From assembly GCA_937991535.1 (NCBI GenBank), contig CALKHN010000052.1, forward strand, positions 122,190 to 186,189: a stretch of 64,000 nucleotides of DNA, written 5' to 3'. The position numbers were made by a program, and so were the translations under genes. The notes below the pieces were generated by a model, which ran no database searches, had not been told where the DNA came from, and saw nothing but the letters and a program-made list of their open reading frames with translations. Shown in pieces: positions 54,442 to 62,857 of the stretch (positions are counted from its first letter, which is position 1; each line of letters starts with the position of its first letter). Source of the stretch: an uncultured Sphingobacteriales bacterium (GTDB taxonomy: Bacteria; Bacteroidota; Bacteroidia; Chitinophagales; Chitinophagaceae).

Positions 54442-57400
54442 TCAGGTGTCGGTATCATCCGTTTCCAGTGTATGAAGTGCCACGGCAAGATTATTGGTTT
54501 TTACAAAATTGCACCAGTCGCAGTCGGGCTTCCCACAGCCGGTTTTGAACTCCCGGTTCTGTATTTTCTGCCAGGTGGTAACAATTTGCTGCGTTACCGT
54601 TGTAATGTCCGCATCTGTTACTTCTACCAGTTCGGTTTTGTATTCTTCACCAACCGGCTCAATAAAATCGAATTCGGTGCTGATCACTTTCCAGTCGAGC
54701 GTTTTATCATTATCCATCAATATCTTGTAAAAAACAGCCTGCCGCCAGTAATCGCCGCCATTAGGCTCTTTTTCATTTGGCCGCACCAGCTTCTTTCTGG
54801 CATTTTCATATTTCCCCGTTTTATAATCCACCACATTTACCAGCCTGCCATTGAATTCCAGTTTATCCAGCTTGCCGTTTACCGGTACATGCTGAACGGT
54901 AACGTTCCGTACGGGTTTTTCCACTACAATGACCTTGTTCCATTTATCAATATAGTGATCGTAATAGGCAGGTAGTATTTTTTCACCATAAGCCGTTTTT
55001 AATTTAAAAGCTTCGGGTGTAAAGGCTTCCCGGTTGTTTTTCATAAACCAGTGAAAATCCGCGAGCAAATCTTCTTTTGGAAGAAATACATTGCCATTCT
55101 CTTTCATCTTTATAAAAAGCCGTTCAATGGCCCAATGGATAGCGCTTCCGAAGGCCATGTTCTCATTTTTGGCAGCCGGAACGCGTATAAGATTCTGATA
55201 ATAAAATTTAAGGGGGCAATTCAGGTAATTGTTGAGATGGGTAACACTCATGGTATAGCGCTTTATGATCTCATCAATATAGGCTGCTTCTACCAGTTCG
55301 ATCTCTGGCTTTGCCTTTTCTTTAAAGCGTTGCTGCAAATAATCTGCCATCAGCATATCGGGTACAGCCTGATTGATGAGCTGCGATGGTCCGGCTTCGA
55401 GCAATTCTGTAATAAAAGTGCTCCTGGTTTGCTCTTTATCTTTTTCGTCTTTTACCGCATATGATATACGTAAATGCGTTTTAGCACGGGTAAGCGCTAC
55501 ATAGAACAAACGCCTGTTTTCTTCAATTCCGGGTGGTGCTGCACTGTTGCCTACAAGGTTGTCGGGCATTTTGTACGACCGGTTTCCCTGCCTGTTGCTG
55601 TCATCCCAAATTTTTTGGGTACAGCCAATTACAAACACATGCGCATACTCCGATCCTTTGGCGCCATGAGCCGTTACCATATTCACGCCTTCGTCGTTTG
55701 CAGTAATTTTGTATAATGGTATGGGGAGCTGGTTAGCTTTCATTTTCTCCATATTATCTAACCACTCCTTCAAACTTATACCAGGGTTTCGGCGGCTCTC
55801 TTCTTTCAAATGATCGAACAACGCGTTCAGCACCTGCATCAGCCAGGGTTTTTCCGCGCTTTGCATAACATAGGAGAGCACTCCGGCTTTTTGAATGACC
55901 ATTTCCAGCAATTGCTGCACTGTACTGTTCTGCGATGCTTTCAGTAAAGCTTCGAGCGTATCGCTGATCTCTTTCACAGACTGCCCGTTGGGCTGGCTAA
56001 ACAGATCGGCTGTGGGCATCGCTGTTTCAGTCATCAAACGGCGCAATGAAAAAACATCTTCTTTGGCTGACTTATTTTTTGCATTCACCGTGATGGTTAG
56101 CTTAGCAATTTCAAGCGGGCGCAGCTTAAAGAAATCGCTGTGCAGGAGCAGAAATAAGATATCATCGGCACTGTAAGGAATGTATTTTTCCCTTTCGATC
56201 CACTGTAATATCAACAACAGGTTTTGAATAAAGGGCAGTTGCAGTATATCAATTTTCTTCTTCGCGTTCACCGGTATCTGCTTTCCTTCGAGCATAGAAG
56301 CAATCGTTTCCACCTGGGCATGATTGCGGTAGATCACCGCTATTTCTTTTCCCTTTACCCCCTGTTGCAAAAGCTTCTCTATTTGTATGGTAACATCAAT
56401 GGCTTCCTGCCCGGTGTTGGCATATTCAATAATGATGGGTTCTATCGCAATATCTTTTATTGCGGGATTAGATGAAAGCAAGGGACTGCCGGCTTTCTTA
56501 AGCCGGCCGGTGTTATGAAGAATAAGCTCATGGGCTGCATTTAATATGGGGGTAGTAGAGCGATAGTTGTTAACCAGTTCAATAGCAGTAAGATGATCAT
56601 TGTGTCGTTCTTTAAACGCCCTGATATTTTCAATATTCGCGTCCTGGAAGGAAAAAATACCCTGGTCGGGGTCTCCCACCACAAAAAGGTTGGGAACCTC
56701 CCAATAGTCTGTAAGCTTTTGAAGCAACAGGTTCTGGGAGCGACTTGTATCCTGGAACTCGTCTACCAGAAAGTATAAAAAACGCTCCTGGTAGTCGAGC
56801 AAAAGGTTGCTGTTTTCCTTAAATGCAGTGAGCACCCACAATATCATGTCGTCAAAATTATACCGTCCGGCGGCAGCCATCGTTGCATTGTATTGTGGAT
56901 AGAGGTTTACCGCAGCCCGCAGGATCTCCATTTTTTCCGTTTCGTCGGCAATGGCTGCGGGCTTAGGGTCATTGGCATTGAATGTTTTATATTTTTTCTT
57001 ATAAAAAAAACCCTCCTTAACAGGCAGGTCCTTTATATAAGCATCAATTCTTTCATTCAAATATTCCGGCGTCCACGCTTCTTTTTTCATCAGGCTGAAC
57101 AACGATCTCAGCCTGTCTTTTTCATAATAAATATCCCCGCGAAAACGCTTCAGTTTATTGTCGGCAGGAATAGAATCTATTAACCGGTAAAACAGGTCTA
57201 TTTCTTCAAGATCGCCTATGGGGGAAAGGTTGAGTTTGCCGAAATAGGTGAGATTGTCCTGTATCACTTCATTACAAAAAGAATGAAAAGTGTGTATGCG
57301 GATACCATATGCGGCGCTGCCGATGATACGCAGAAGACGGTTGCGCATTTCCACAGCGCCATTGTCGGTATAGGTTAAACAGAGTATATTATTGGGATTG

Positions 57401-57567
57401 GTATCTGTTTGACTTAAAATATTGGCGATGCGTAGCGCCAGCACCTGCGTTTTACCCGTTCCGGGACCTGCATCTACTAAAACAGTGCCCTCTATCGTGT
57501 CAACGGCAAGCCGCTGCTGCGCATTTAAAGCGCTGTAATAATTTTGAAATACCTGATTTTTATCCAT
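54442..57567 (-). CDS. UvrD/Rep-type ATP-dependent helicase with C-terminal iron-sulfur PD-(D/E)XK nuclease-like domain
   Basis: This 1041-residue superfamily 1A helicase has Walker A VDAGPGTGKT (about 31-40), TYTDNGAVEMRNRL, Walker B YFLVDEFQDTS (about 270), VGDPDQGIFSFQDA, VNNYRSTTPI and VTAHGAKGSEYAHVFVIG. The last 250 residues hold a nuclease-like fold (FGSAIHWAIERLF; LVNVVDYKTGKYENARKKL). Cysteines fit a 4Fe-4S site: NCPLKFYYQNL, then CGKPDCDWC near the end, as in AddB-type nucleases. Likely a DNA end-processing or repair enzyme. Confidence 0.9.
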   Translation of the reverse strand: MDKNQVFQNYYSALNAQQRLAVDTIEGTVLVDAGPGTGKTQVLALRIANILSQTDTNPNNILCLTYTDNGAVEMRNRLLRIIGSAAYGIRIHTFHSFCNEVIQDNLTYFGKLNLSPIGDLEEIDLFYRLIDSIPADNKLKRFRGDIYYEKDRLRSLFSLMKKEAWTPEYLNERIDAYIKDLPVKEGFFYKKKYKTFNANDPKPAAIADETEKMEILRAAVNLYPQYNATMAAAGRYNFDDMILWVLTAFKENSNLLLDYQERFLYFLVDEFQDTSRSQNLLLQKLTDYWEVPNLFVVGDPDQGIFSFQDANIENIRAFKERHNDHLTAIELVNNYRSTTPILNAAHELILHNTGRLKKAGSPLLSSNPAIKDIAIEPIIIEYANTGQEAIDVTIQIEKLLQQGVKGKEIAVIYRNHAQVETIASMLEGKQIPVNAKKKIDILQLPFIQNLLLILQWIEREKYIPYSADDILFLLLHSDFFKLRPLEIAKLTITVNAKNKSAKEDVFSLRRLMTETAMPTADLFSQPNGQSVKEISDTLEALLKASQNSTVQQLLEMVIQKAGVLSYVMQSAEKPWLMQVLNALFDHLKEESRRNPGISLKEWLDNMEKMKANQLPIPLYKITANDEGVNMVTAHGAKGSEYAHVFVIGCTQKIWDDSNRQGNRSYKMPDNLVGNSAAPPGIEENRRLFYVALTRAKTHLRISYAVKDEKDKEQTRSTFITELLEAGPSQLINQAVPDMLMADYLQQRFKEKAKPEIELVEAAYIDEIIKRYTMSVTHLNNYLNCPLKFYYQNLIRVPAAKNENMAFGSAIHWAIERLFIKMKENGNVFLPKEDLLADFHWFMKNNREAFTPEAFKLKTAYGEKILPAYYDHYIDKWNKVIVVEKPVRNVTVQHVPVNGKLDKLEFNGRLVNVVDYKTGKYENARKKLVRPNEKEPNGGDYWRQAVFYKILMDNDKTLDWKVISTEFDFIEPVGEEYKTELVEVTDADITTVTQQIVTTWQKIQNREFKTGCGKPDCDWCNFVKTNNLAVALHTLETDDTDT

Positions 57568-57589
57568 TTATATCATTAATGACATGAAC

Positions 57590-57597
57590 CAAAGTTA
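57590..57597 (-). promoter_or_regulatory. Candidate -7 promoter element of the helicase gene
   Basis: TAACTTTG on the minus strand matches TAnnTTTG and lies 22 bp upstream of the helicase ATG. Confidence 0.4.
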
Positions 57598-57811
57598 ATG
57601 CAGGAATCATCCGGTTGGCAAAGTTTACCAATACTAAACTTTTGTATATACCCGATTTATAGTATTGGCCGGCACTTGTGTTTATAATACATTTACCATT
57701 GTTGCATTGCACACTATAGCCGTTGGTACCAATTGAACAGCACAATCCAATTTCGCAAGAATAGGATTAAAAGCAGAAAATACAACTTCTTAAAAAAAGC
57801 CTATTGTTCAC

Positions 57812-57844
57812 AAAAAGCCGCATCATTTTTATTTGCGGCTTTTT
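57812..57844 (-). terminator. Bidirectional intrinsic terminator after the TPR gene
   Basis: AAAAAGCCGCA and TGCGGCTTTTT are perfect 11-bp arms around an 11-nt loop, giving a T-run on both strands. It lies 35 bp past the TPR gene stop. Confidence 0.85.
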
Positions 57845-57878
57845 GTATGTTTTGCCAGACTACGGAAATGAGTTTGTA

Positions 57879-58535
57879 TTACCCGGGTATCCTGCTGATG
57901 TATTTTTCAATTTGTTTGATCTGGTCTACCACCTGTGCGGTTGAAGGTTTTAACTCTTTAGCCCGGCGAAAATAATCCTTGGCAGCGCGAAACTCTCTTT
58001 TATTGATAAAGATCTGGCACATTTGCAGGTAGGCAGCGGCCGTATTTTCTTTATCTGGCAGACCTACGCGAATAGCTTTGCGGATGTATTCTTCTGCCTG
58101 CCGCATATTGCTTTTTTGCATGGCAATAGTGCCCAACTGGAAATAGGCGGCGCCTTCGGTTTCTTTCATGGGCATGCCCAGGCTCAAGCTCTTTTTCATC
58201 ATGGTTTCCGCCGCGTCAAAATCCTGTTTAAACATGGCCAGGTTGGATTTCAAAAAATAATATACACTGCGAACAGGCTTGATCAGCAGGTTGGGAAAGC
58301 GTATGGAATCCAGTATTTTTTGTGCTCCGTCAATATCCCCATCCTCCATATACCCCTGTATCAAGCGCATGGGGCCAAACAGAAAATGACTAACCACGGC
58401 AACCAGCGCAATAAGATATAAGGCAAACGCCGGCCAAAACCCGGAGGTAATATTTACCACTACAGCCAATACCAGCGCCAAAAAACCCAAAGGCAGCCTG
58501 TATTTAATAATAAGCGTGTAAAACTTCATACGCAC
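57879..58535 (-). CDS. Tetratricopeptide repeat membrane protein
   Basis: This 218-residue protein has two N-terminal membrane helices (LPLGFLALVLAVVVNITSG; FALYLIALVAVVSHFLFG). Cytosolic or periplasmic TPR-type repeats follow: GAAYFQLGTIAMQKSNMRQA, then TAAAYLQMCQIFINKREFRA. TPR units bind partner proteins; no partner can be named here. The start may be ATG 58529, two codons inside the chosen one. Confidence 0.85.
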   Translation of the reverse strand: MRMKFYTLIIKYRLPLGFLALVLAVVVNITSGFWPAFALYLIALVAVVSHFLFGPMRLIQGYMEDGDIDGAQKILDSIRFPNLLIKPVRSVYYFLKSNLAMFKQDFDAAETMMKKSLSLGMPMKETEGAAYFQLGTIAMQKSNMRQAEEYIRKAIRVGLPDKENTAAAYLQMCQIFINKREFRAAKDYFRRAKELKPSTAQVVDQIKQIEKYISRIPG

Positions 58536-58602
58536 ATTTTAGGGCTGCAAAGATAAGGAAGGAGAATGGGAAAGACAGAGAAATATGCAGTTGCGCTTAA
58601 GT

Positions 58603-58713
58603 TTAGCTTTTAATCGTTGGCATCATGGATTTAAGCAGGGGCTTTTGCTGGTTTTGTCCATAAGTTTTCGCAAAGGAGCATAAAACAACAATCACCGGTA
58701 GCATTTTTTTCAT
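58603..58713 (-). CDS. Short secreted-peptide ORF (36 aa)
   Basis: ATG at 58713 to TAA at 58603 on the minus strand: MKKMLPVIVVLCSFAKTYGQ is a clear signal peptide with a Bacteroidota-typical Gly-Gln cleavage site, followed by only 16 residues. It is either a small secreted peptide or the 5' stub of a lost gene. It sits in the gap between the TPR gene and tRNA-Arg. Confidence 0.35.
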   Translation of the reverse strand: MKKMLPVIVVLCSFAKTYGQNQQKPLLKSMMPTIKS

Positions 58714-58754
58714 AATGTTTCCATTTGAAAAGGAAAGGTAATCACTAAAACTGT

Positions 58755-58762
58755 TACTTTTG
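58755..58762 (+). promoter_or_regulatory. Candidate -7 promoter element of tRNA-Arg
   Basis: TACTTTTG matches TAnnTTTG and ends 17 bp before the mature 5' end of the tRNA. Confidence 0.5.
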
Positions 58763-58779
58763 CAACCCAATTAACTATT

Positions 58780-58854
58780 GGCCCCGTAGTTCAATGGATA
58801 GAATAGAAGTTTCCTAAACTTTAGATACAGGTTCGATTCCTGTCGGGGCTACCA
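58780..58854 (+). tRNA. tRNA-Arg (anticodon CCT)
   Basis: The cloverleaf is complete. The acceptor GGCCCCG pairs with CGGGGCT (first pair G-T). The D-arm is GTTC...GAAT, the anticodon stem GAAGT/ACTTT has loop TTCCTAA (CCT), and the T-arm is ACAGG-TTCGATT-CCTGT. The discriminator A is followed by encoded CCA. It reads AGG codons. It is a plausible integration target for the AT-rich genes that follow, though I saw no repeat of its 3' end downstream. Confidence 0.95.
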
Positions 58855-58926
58855 TTTTTCAAGTACTTCATTTTCAGTTATTTTCAATTTCTAATCTTCA
58901 TTCAATCCGATTAATAAGATTAAGAC

Positions 58927-58934
58927 TAAATTTG
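58927..58934 (+). promoter_or_regulatory. Candidate -7 promoter element of the AAA-S8 pair
   Basis: TAAATTTG matches TAnnTTTG and lies 49 bp upstream of the AAA+ gene start. Confidence 0.4.
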
Positions 58935-58983
58935 TTATATGGGAGAGAAATAAATTATAGTTTGCACCTTAAACACTATTGTA

Positions 58984-59979
58984 ATGAATCAGGAATTACT
59001 GATAAGATTATTTAGGTCTATAGAAGGTGATTCTTCTGATGATATCGTCAAGGTTGCAGAAAGGATTATTGAGGAAGAAAAAAAGAAAGGGCACACCAAA
59101 GTTGCTTTCCGACTAAAAGATATACTTGATAAGAATACGCAGAATTATGCTGCATTTAAAGGGGAGTTGAAATCCCTTTTGCCTAAAGGAATATCTATAC
59201 CGGTCGATAAGAGATACAACATACCTCTTGCATCATATATAGATCGTGAGCATTTGCGGTATCACATGATTTTATCTGAAGAAACTGAAAGCAAAATTCA
59301 CCGAATCGAAAAGGAATATGTTGCACGAGAAAGGTTAGGGCATTTTGGGCTAAAGCCTAAACAAAAAGTATTGTTTTATGGTTCGCCAGGTTGCGGAAAA
59401 AGCATGGCGGCCGAACGTATAGCATGGACAATTGGCCTACCGTTTCTAAAAGTACGATTTGAAGCAGTTATTTCATCCTTCTTGGGAGAATCGGCGTCCA
59501 ACCTCAAAAAATTATTCGAGTCTTTAAAAATCTTTCCCTGCGTTTTATTGTTAGACGAGTTCGATTTTATAGCCAAAGCCAGATCTAACAAAACAAATGA
59601 CGTAGGAGAAATGCATCGCTTGGTAAATATACTGCTTAATCTATTGGAAGATTATGATGCGCCGGGAATTCTTATAGCTACTACAAATTTTGAAGGTATT
59701 ATAGATCAGGCTTTGTTTAGGCGATTTGATGAAATCATTGAATTGCCAAAACCCGGCAAAGACGAAATGCTGAGAATACTAAAACTAACTTTATCATCTA
59801 TCCAGATTTCTAAAACGATCAACTGGCAATCTATAATTAATCAATTGGCCGATATATCAGCAGCAACAGTTGTGAAAATTGCCAACGATGCGGCCAAATT
59901 AGCAATTATAGAAGGGAATAATAGAGTTGAAGAAAATCATCTGTTAAAAGCAATTGAAGAAAATCGCATGTATAATTGA
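58984..59979 (+). CDS. AAA+ family ATPase, partner of the downstream S8 peptidase
   Basis: This 331-residue protein has a helical N-terminal domain (about 1-115), then one classic AAA module. Walker A is GSPGCGKS (133-140), Walker B is VLLLDEFD (Asp191, Glu192), sensor 1 is Asn235 in IATTN, and the arginine finger pair lies in LFRRFD (246-247). A C-terminal helical lid follows. It resembles FtsH/katanin-type unfoldases without a protease domain. The S8 peptidase gene starts 2 bp after its stop, so they are surely co-translated; the ATPase may feed or gate the peptidase. Confidence 0.9.
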   Translation: MNQELLIRLFRSIEGDSSDDIVKVAERIIEEEKKKGHTKVAFRLKDILDKNTQNYAAFKGELKSLLPKGISIPVDKRYNIPLASYIDREHLRYHMILSEETESKIHRIEKEYVARERLGHFGLKPKQKVLFYGSPGCGKSMAAERIAWTIGLPFLKVRFEAVISSFLGESASNLKKLFESLKIFPCVLLLDEFDFIAKARSNKTNDVGEMHRLVNILLNLLEDYDAPGILIATTNFEGIIDQALFRRFDEIIELPKPGKDEMLRILKLTLSSIQISKTINWQSIINQLADISAATVVKIANDAAKLAIIEGNNRVEENHLLKAIEENRMYN

Positions 59980-59981
59980 TC

Positions 59982-61805
59982 ATGGCCGACTTCCCCCACC
60001 TAAATCTAATACAAGTATTAGAAAAGAAAGCATTTAAACCTGGCACGGTTCGGAAAGCAAAAAGTGCCCAAACGCGCTATAATCTTGAACATCGCAAGGA
60101 ACATTTTAACGCTCTTTCAGGTGCGATTAATGATATCAGACAAGGTTGGCAAGAAAGTATCCAGTCAAGAGAAGATGCGGGCTTACCATCATTAAGGGAT
60201 AATGGTAAAGCTCTCCCTGTTTACCTGAAGGTAGACTTGGATGCAAAAGACATTGAGTCCCTAGCCAGTTTCGGTATTAACGTTATATCAGAAGAAGACG
60301 GAGGATTTATACTTGGCGCTAATGTTGATGATTTTAAAAAATTTGAGGGAAGACTTGATCAGTTTCTCAACGAGAGCAATAAAAAATTTAAAGATTCAGC
60401 GGCAAGTATTTTAGAAATTGTAACAGATCCGATAGAACGGCTTAGAAAGATTCTCTCGCCTGATTTATTCAATAAATGGAATAATATCCGCCAGGTTCCT
60501 GAAGTTACAGTATATGCGGTAATATCCACCTACTTGCGCACGCCGGATTATCCCGGAAAAGATGAAGGTGAAACAGACGATGAATATGAACAGAAAGTCA
60601 AGAGATGGAAACAAAGAAGCGAAACATGGCAGCGTGCAAAGGATGATTTGGCAAGAGATAGAGAAACCGCATTTGAGAATATTGTAGCTCCTTATAACGC
60701 TGAATTTCTGGGATCATATATTGAATTTGATGATGGTTTTGGATGCAAACTTAGAATATCAGGGCAAGGCTTTGTGGATATGTGCCTTAACTGCCCTTAT
60801 ATATTTAGCGTAGAAGAACATGATGAATTGGATGGCTTCAAAGGAACAAGTGAGCTTGAACAACTGCTAGAAGTTGAAGTTTTAGCACCCGATGCAAATA
60901 AACCAAAGGTTTGTGTAATTGATAGTGGGATACAGGAAGGCCATCGTCTGCTTTCCCCGGCCATAGATGACGCAACATCTGTTTCTTACGTCCCTGATGA
61001 TACGGACACCTTTGACAAAGTATCTGGCGGAGGACATGGAACGAGAGTAGCAGGAGCAATTCTTTATCCTGAAGGGTTCGCTGGCATCCCCAATCCATAC
61101 CAATTGCCCTTCTGGATTCAAAATGCAAGGATATTAAATCAGGACAATAAGTTGAGTAGCCTGATAAATGAAGTGGATACCATGAAAGACATCGTTAACC
61201 ACTACTCACCAACAAGGTTATTTAACTTATCTGCCTCAAGAGAAAGACCACAAAGCTATACGCATATGCCATTGTGGGCTGCAGCAATTGATAAGCTGAT
61301 TTGGGAGAAAGATATCTTGTTTATAATTGCCGCCGGAAATATTCCCCGTATTTCAAACGATCCAGACATACCTTCCGTACAAGATTATGTGACATCGGGA
61401 ACTCAATATCCCTATTTTTTAAAACAAGAAAAAAGCAAAATCACAAGCCCTGCCCATAGTAGCTTTGCACTCACAGTGGGTTCTATATGCATCGGCGAAT
61501 TTGATAACGGTGCATTCAGTTCTTTTGGAAAAACACAATTCCCATCTTCATTTTCGAGAACCGGTTTGGGCATATGGGGTATGATTAAGCCAGATGTAGT
61601 TGAATATGGCGGTGATTTTGTCTATGATAAGGGAAATGGAGGTAATATCGCAACGCATGGCGATGTATCCCCCCTGTTAGTCCAGTCTACAAGAAATGGA
61701 GGGCCGGCAATAGGCCAGGATGCTGTAGGAACTTCATTCAGCACACCTAAAGTTTCTCATATAGCCGCAACCCTAACGAACCAGCTCTACTATATAGAGC
61801 TTTGA
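59982..61805 (+). CDS. S8 (subtilisin-like) peptidase, catalytic part; gene interrupted by a frameshift
   Basis: This frame of 607 residues has a long helical N-terminus (about 1-300) without a signal peptide, then a complete subtilase core. The Asp is in CVIDSGI (D314), the His in GGGHGTRVAG (H352), the oxyanion Asn in AAGN (N453) and the Ser in GTSFSTP (S585). The absence of an export signal points to a cytosolic enzyme working with the AAA+ ATPase. The frame ends at TGA just after the Ser helix (IAATLTNQ), where family members continue; the missing C-terminus is in the next frame. Confidence 0.88.
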   Translation: MADFPHLNLIQVLEKKAFKPGTVRKAKSAQTRYNLEHRKEHFNALSGAINDIRQGWQESIQSREDAGLPSLRDNGKALPVYLKVDLDAKDIESLASFGINVISEEDGGFILGANVDDFKKFEGRLDQFLNESNKKFKDSAASILEIVTDPIERLRKILSPDLFNKWNNIRQVPEVTVYAVISTYLRTPDYPGKDEGETDDEYEQKVKRWKQRSETWQRAKDDLARDRETAFENIVAPYNAEFLGSYIEFDDGFGCKLRISGQGFVDMCLNCPYIFSVEEHDELDGFKGTSELEQLLEVEVLAPDANKPKVCVIDSGIQEGHRLLSPAIDDATSVSYVPDDTDTFDKVSGGGHGTRVAGAILYPEGFAGIPNPYQLPFWIQNARILNQDNKLSSLINEVDTMKDIVNHYSPTRLFNLSASRERPQSYTHMPLWAAAIDKLIWEKDILFIIAAGNIPRISNDPDIPSVQDYVTSGTQYPYFLKQEKSKITSPAHSSFALTVGSICIGEFDNGAFSSFGKTQFPSSFSRTGLGIWGMIKPDVVEYGGDFVYDKGNGGNIATHGDVSPLLVQSTRNGGPAIGQDAVGTSFSTPKVSHIAATLTNQLYYIEL

Positions 61806-62509
61806 TCGTACAATCAGCAAGTTTGCCAGACTGTGCCAATCAAATTGATAGCTGCCTTTATCACTATGGTTATGGTTTACCAGATATAAACAAAGCAACA
61901 ATTAATAGCCCCAATAGGGTAACATTATATGCTACCGGGAACATTACTCCCAAAAACACAAATCTTTATAGAGTAAAAATTCCTTCTGAAATTTCACGCC
62001 CGGGTAACGAATACAATATTAAAATTGAAATAACTCTTAGCTATAAGGCCGAGCCTCGAATAACGAGAAAAGGAACCCGTTCTTACTTGTCTGCCTGGCT
62101 TGATTGGGAAGCGTCCAAACCCGGCGAAAATCTGGATATATTCAAGGATCGGATACTATCTCAAGATGAGGACGAGGAAAACGCAGAAATGCCGGAACAG
62201 GATGCTGTTGTACCGCCAGACAATGAAAATTTTAAATGGGTCATTTCATCCCGTAGCAATTCGGGTGAATTTAACAGTATTCGGAGGCAAGACGGAACTT
62301 TACAGAAAGATTGGTGTATAATACCATCCAATAAGATGCCAACTGATTTTGTACTTGCTGTAAAAGGACACAATGGCTGGCAAAGAGATATTTCAAAAGA
62401 AATTCCCTATTCCGTGGTAGTGAGTTTTGAAGTCATTGATAATTCTGAAGTCGATATTTACAATTTAATAGAAGTGGAAAATAGGATTGAAATTGAGATT
62501 GAGCATTAA
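61802..62509 (+). CDS. C-terminal domain of the S8 peptidase in a shifted frame
   Basis: This 235-residue frame opens at TTG 61802, but coding resemblance reaches back to about 61772 (PNEPALLYRALIVQSASLPD), overlapping the catalytic gene in the other frame. It carries the known C-terminal features of this S8 family: HYGYGLPDINKATINSPNRV, PSEISRPGNEYNIKIEITLS, TRSYLSAWLDW and DGTLQKDW. The last part is acidic. It is either a pseudogene remainder after a small deletion, a sequencing error, or a separately translated part by reinitiation at TTGA. Confidence 0.7.
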   Translation: MIVQSASLPDCANQIDSCLYHYGYGLPDINKATINSPNRVTLYATGNITPKNTNLYRVKIPSEISRPGNEYNIKIEITLSYKAEPRITRKGTRSYLSAWLDWEASKPGENLDIFKDRILSQDEDEENAEMPEQDAVVPPDNENFKWVISSRSNSGEFNSIRRQDGTLQKDWCIIPSNKMPTDFVLAVKGHNGWQRDISKEIPYSVVVSFEVIDNSEVDIYNLIEVENRIEIEIEH

Positions 62510-62857
62510 AAACAATCAATTCATTCATAGCTGGAAAGCCTTTGGAAATCTTTTCAGAAATCAACGAGTAACTCGAATACCTTAGACGACCGATTACTGG
62601 CTATTATCTTTTGGCAAAATGAAGTTGGTAGGTTATGGAAGACTGACTCAGATTAATAAGATAATAACCAATCGAAAAACAACATGAAACAGAATTTTCT
62701 TTAGATGGGTTGATATGTTTTGCAATGAAGTTTGCTCAGAATGAGCTCAATTGGTGAAAAAATTCCTGCTGGTAAAGTTATTCGTAAGTAGCCCAAAATC
62801 CAGCCGCAGTATGCAACACTGCTGAACGCCCCAATATTTCAAAAATCCGGCTCCTGA
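62510..62857. other. 348-bp intergenic region downstream of the protease module
   Basis: AT-rich DNA with frequent stops in all frames, with no gene, no clear terminator and no repeat of the tRNA 3' end seen. It probably includes the right edge of the inserted segment. Confidence 0.5.

Larger units (their letters stand above)
57568..57878. other. 311-bp intergenic region upstream of the helicase gene
   Basis: It holds the helicase promoter candidate, a bidirectional hairpin terminator and an open Cys-rich frame on the minus strand that overlaps the helicase start by 8 nt. No certain gene. Confidence 0.5.

Noticed and set aside
58780..62857. Integrative element with direct repeats of the tRNA-Arg 3' end
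   Set aside because: I looked for a repeat of gttcgattcctgtcggggct downstream up to 64000 and saw none; no integrase gene is present either.
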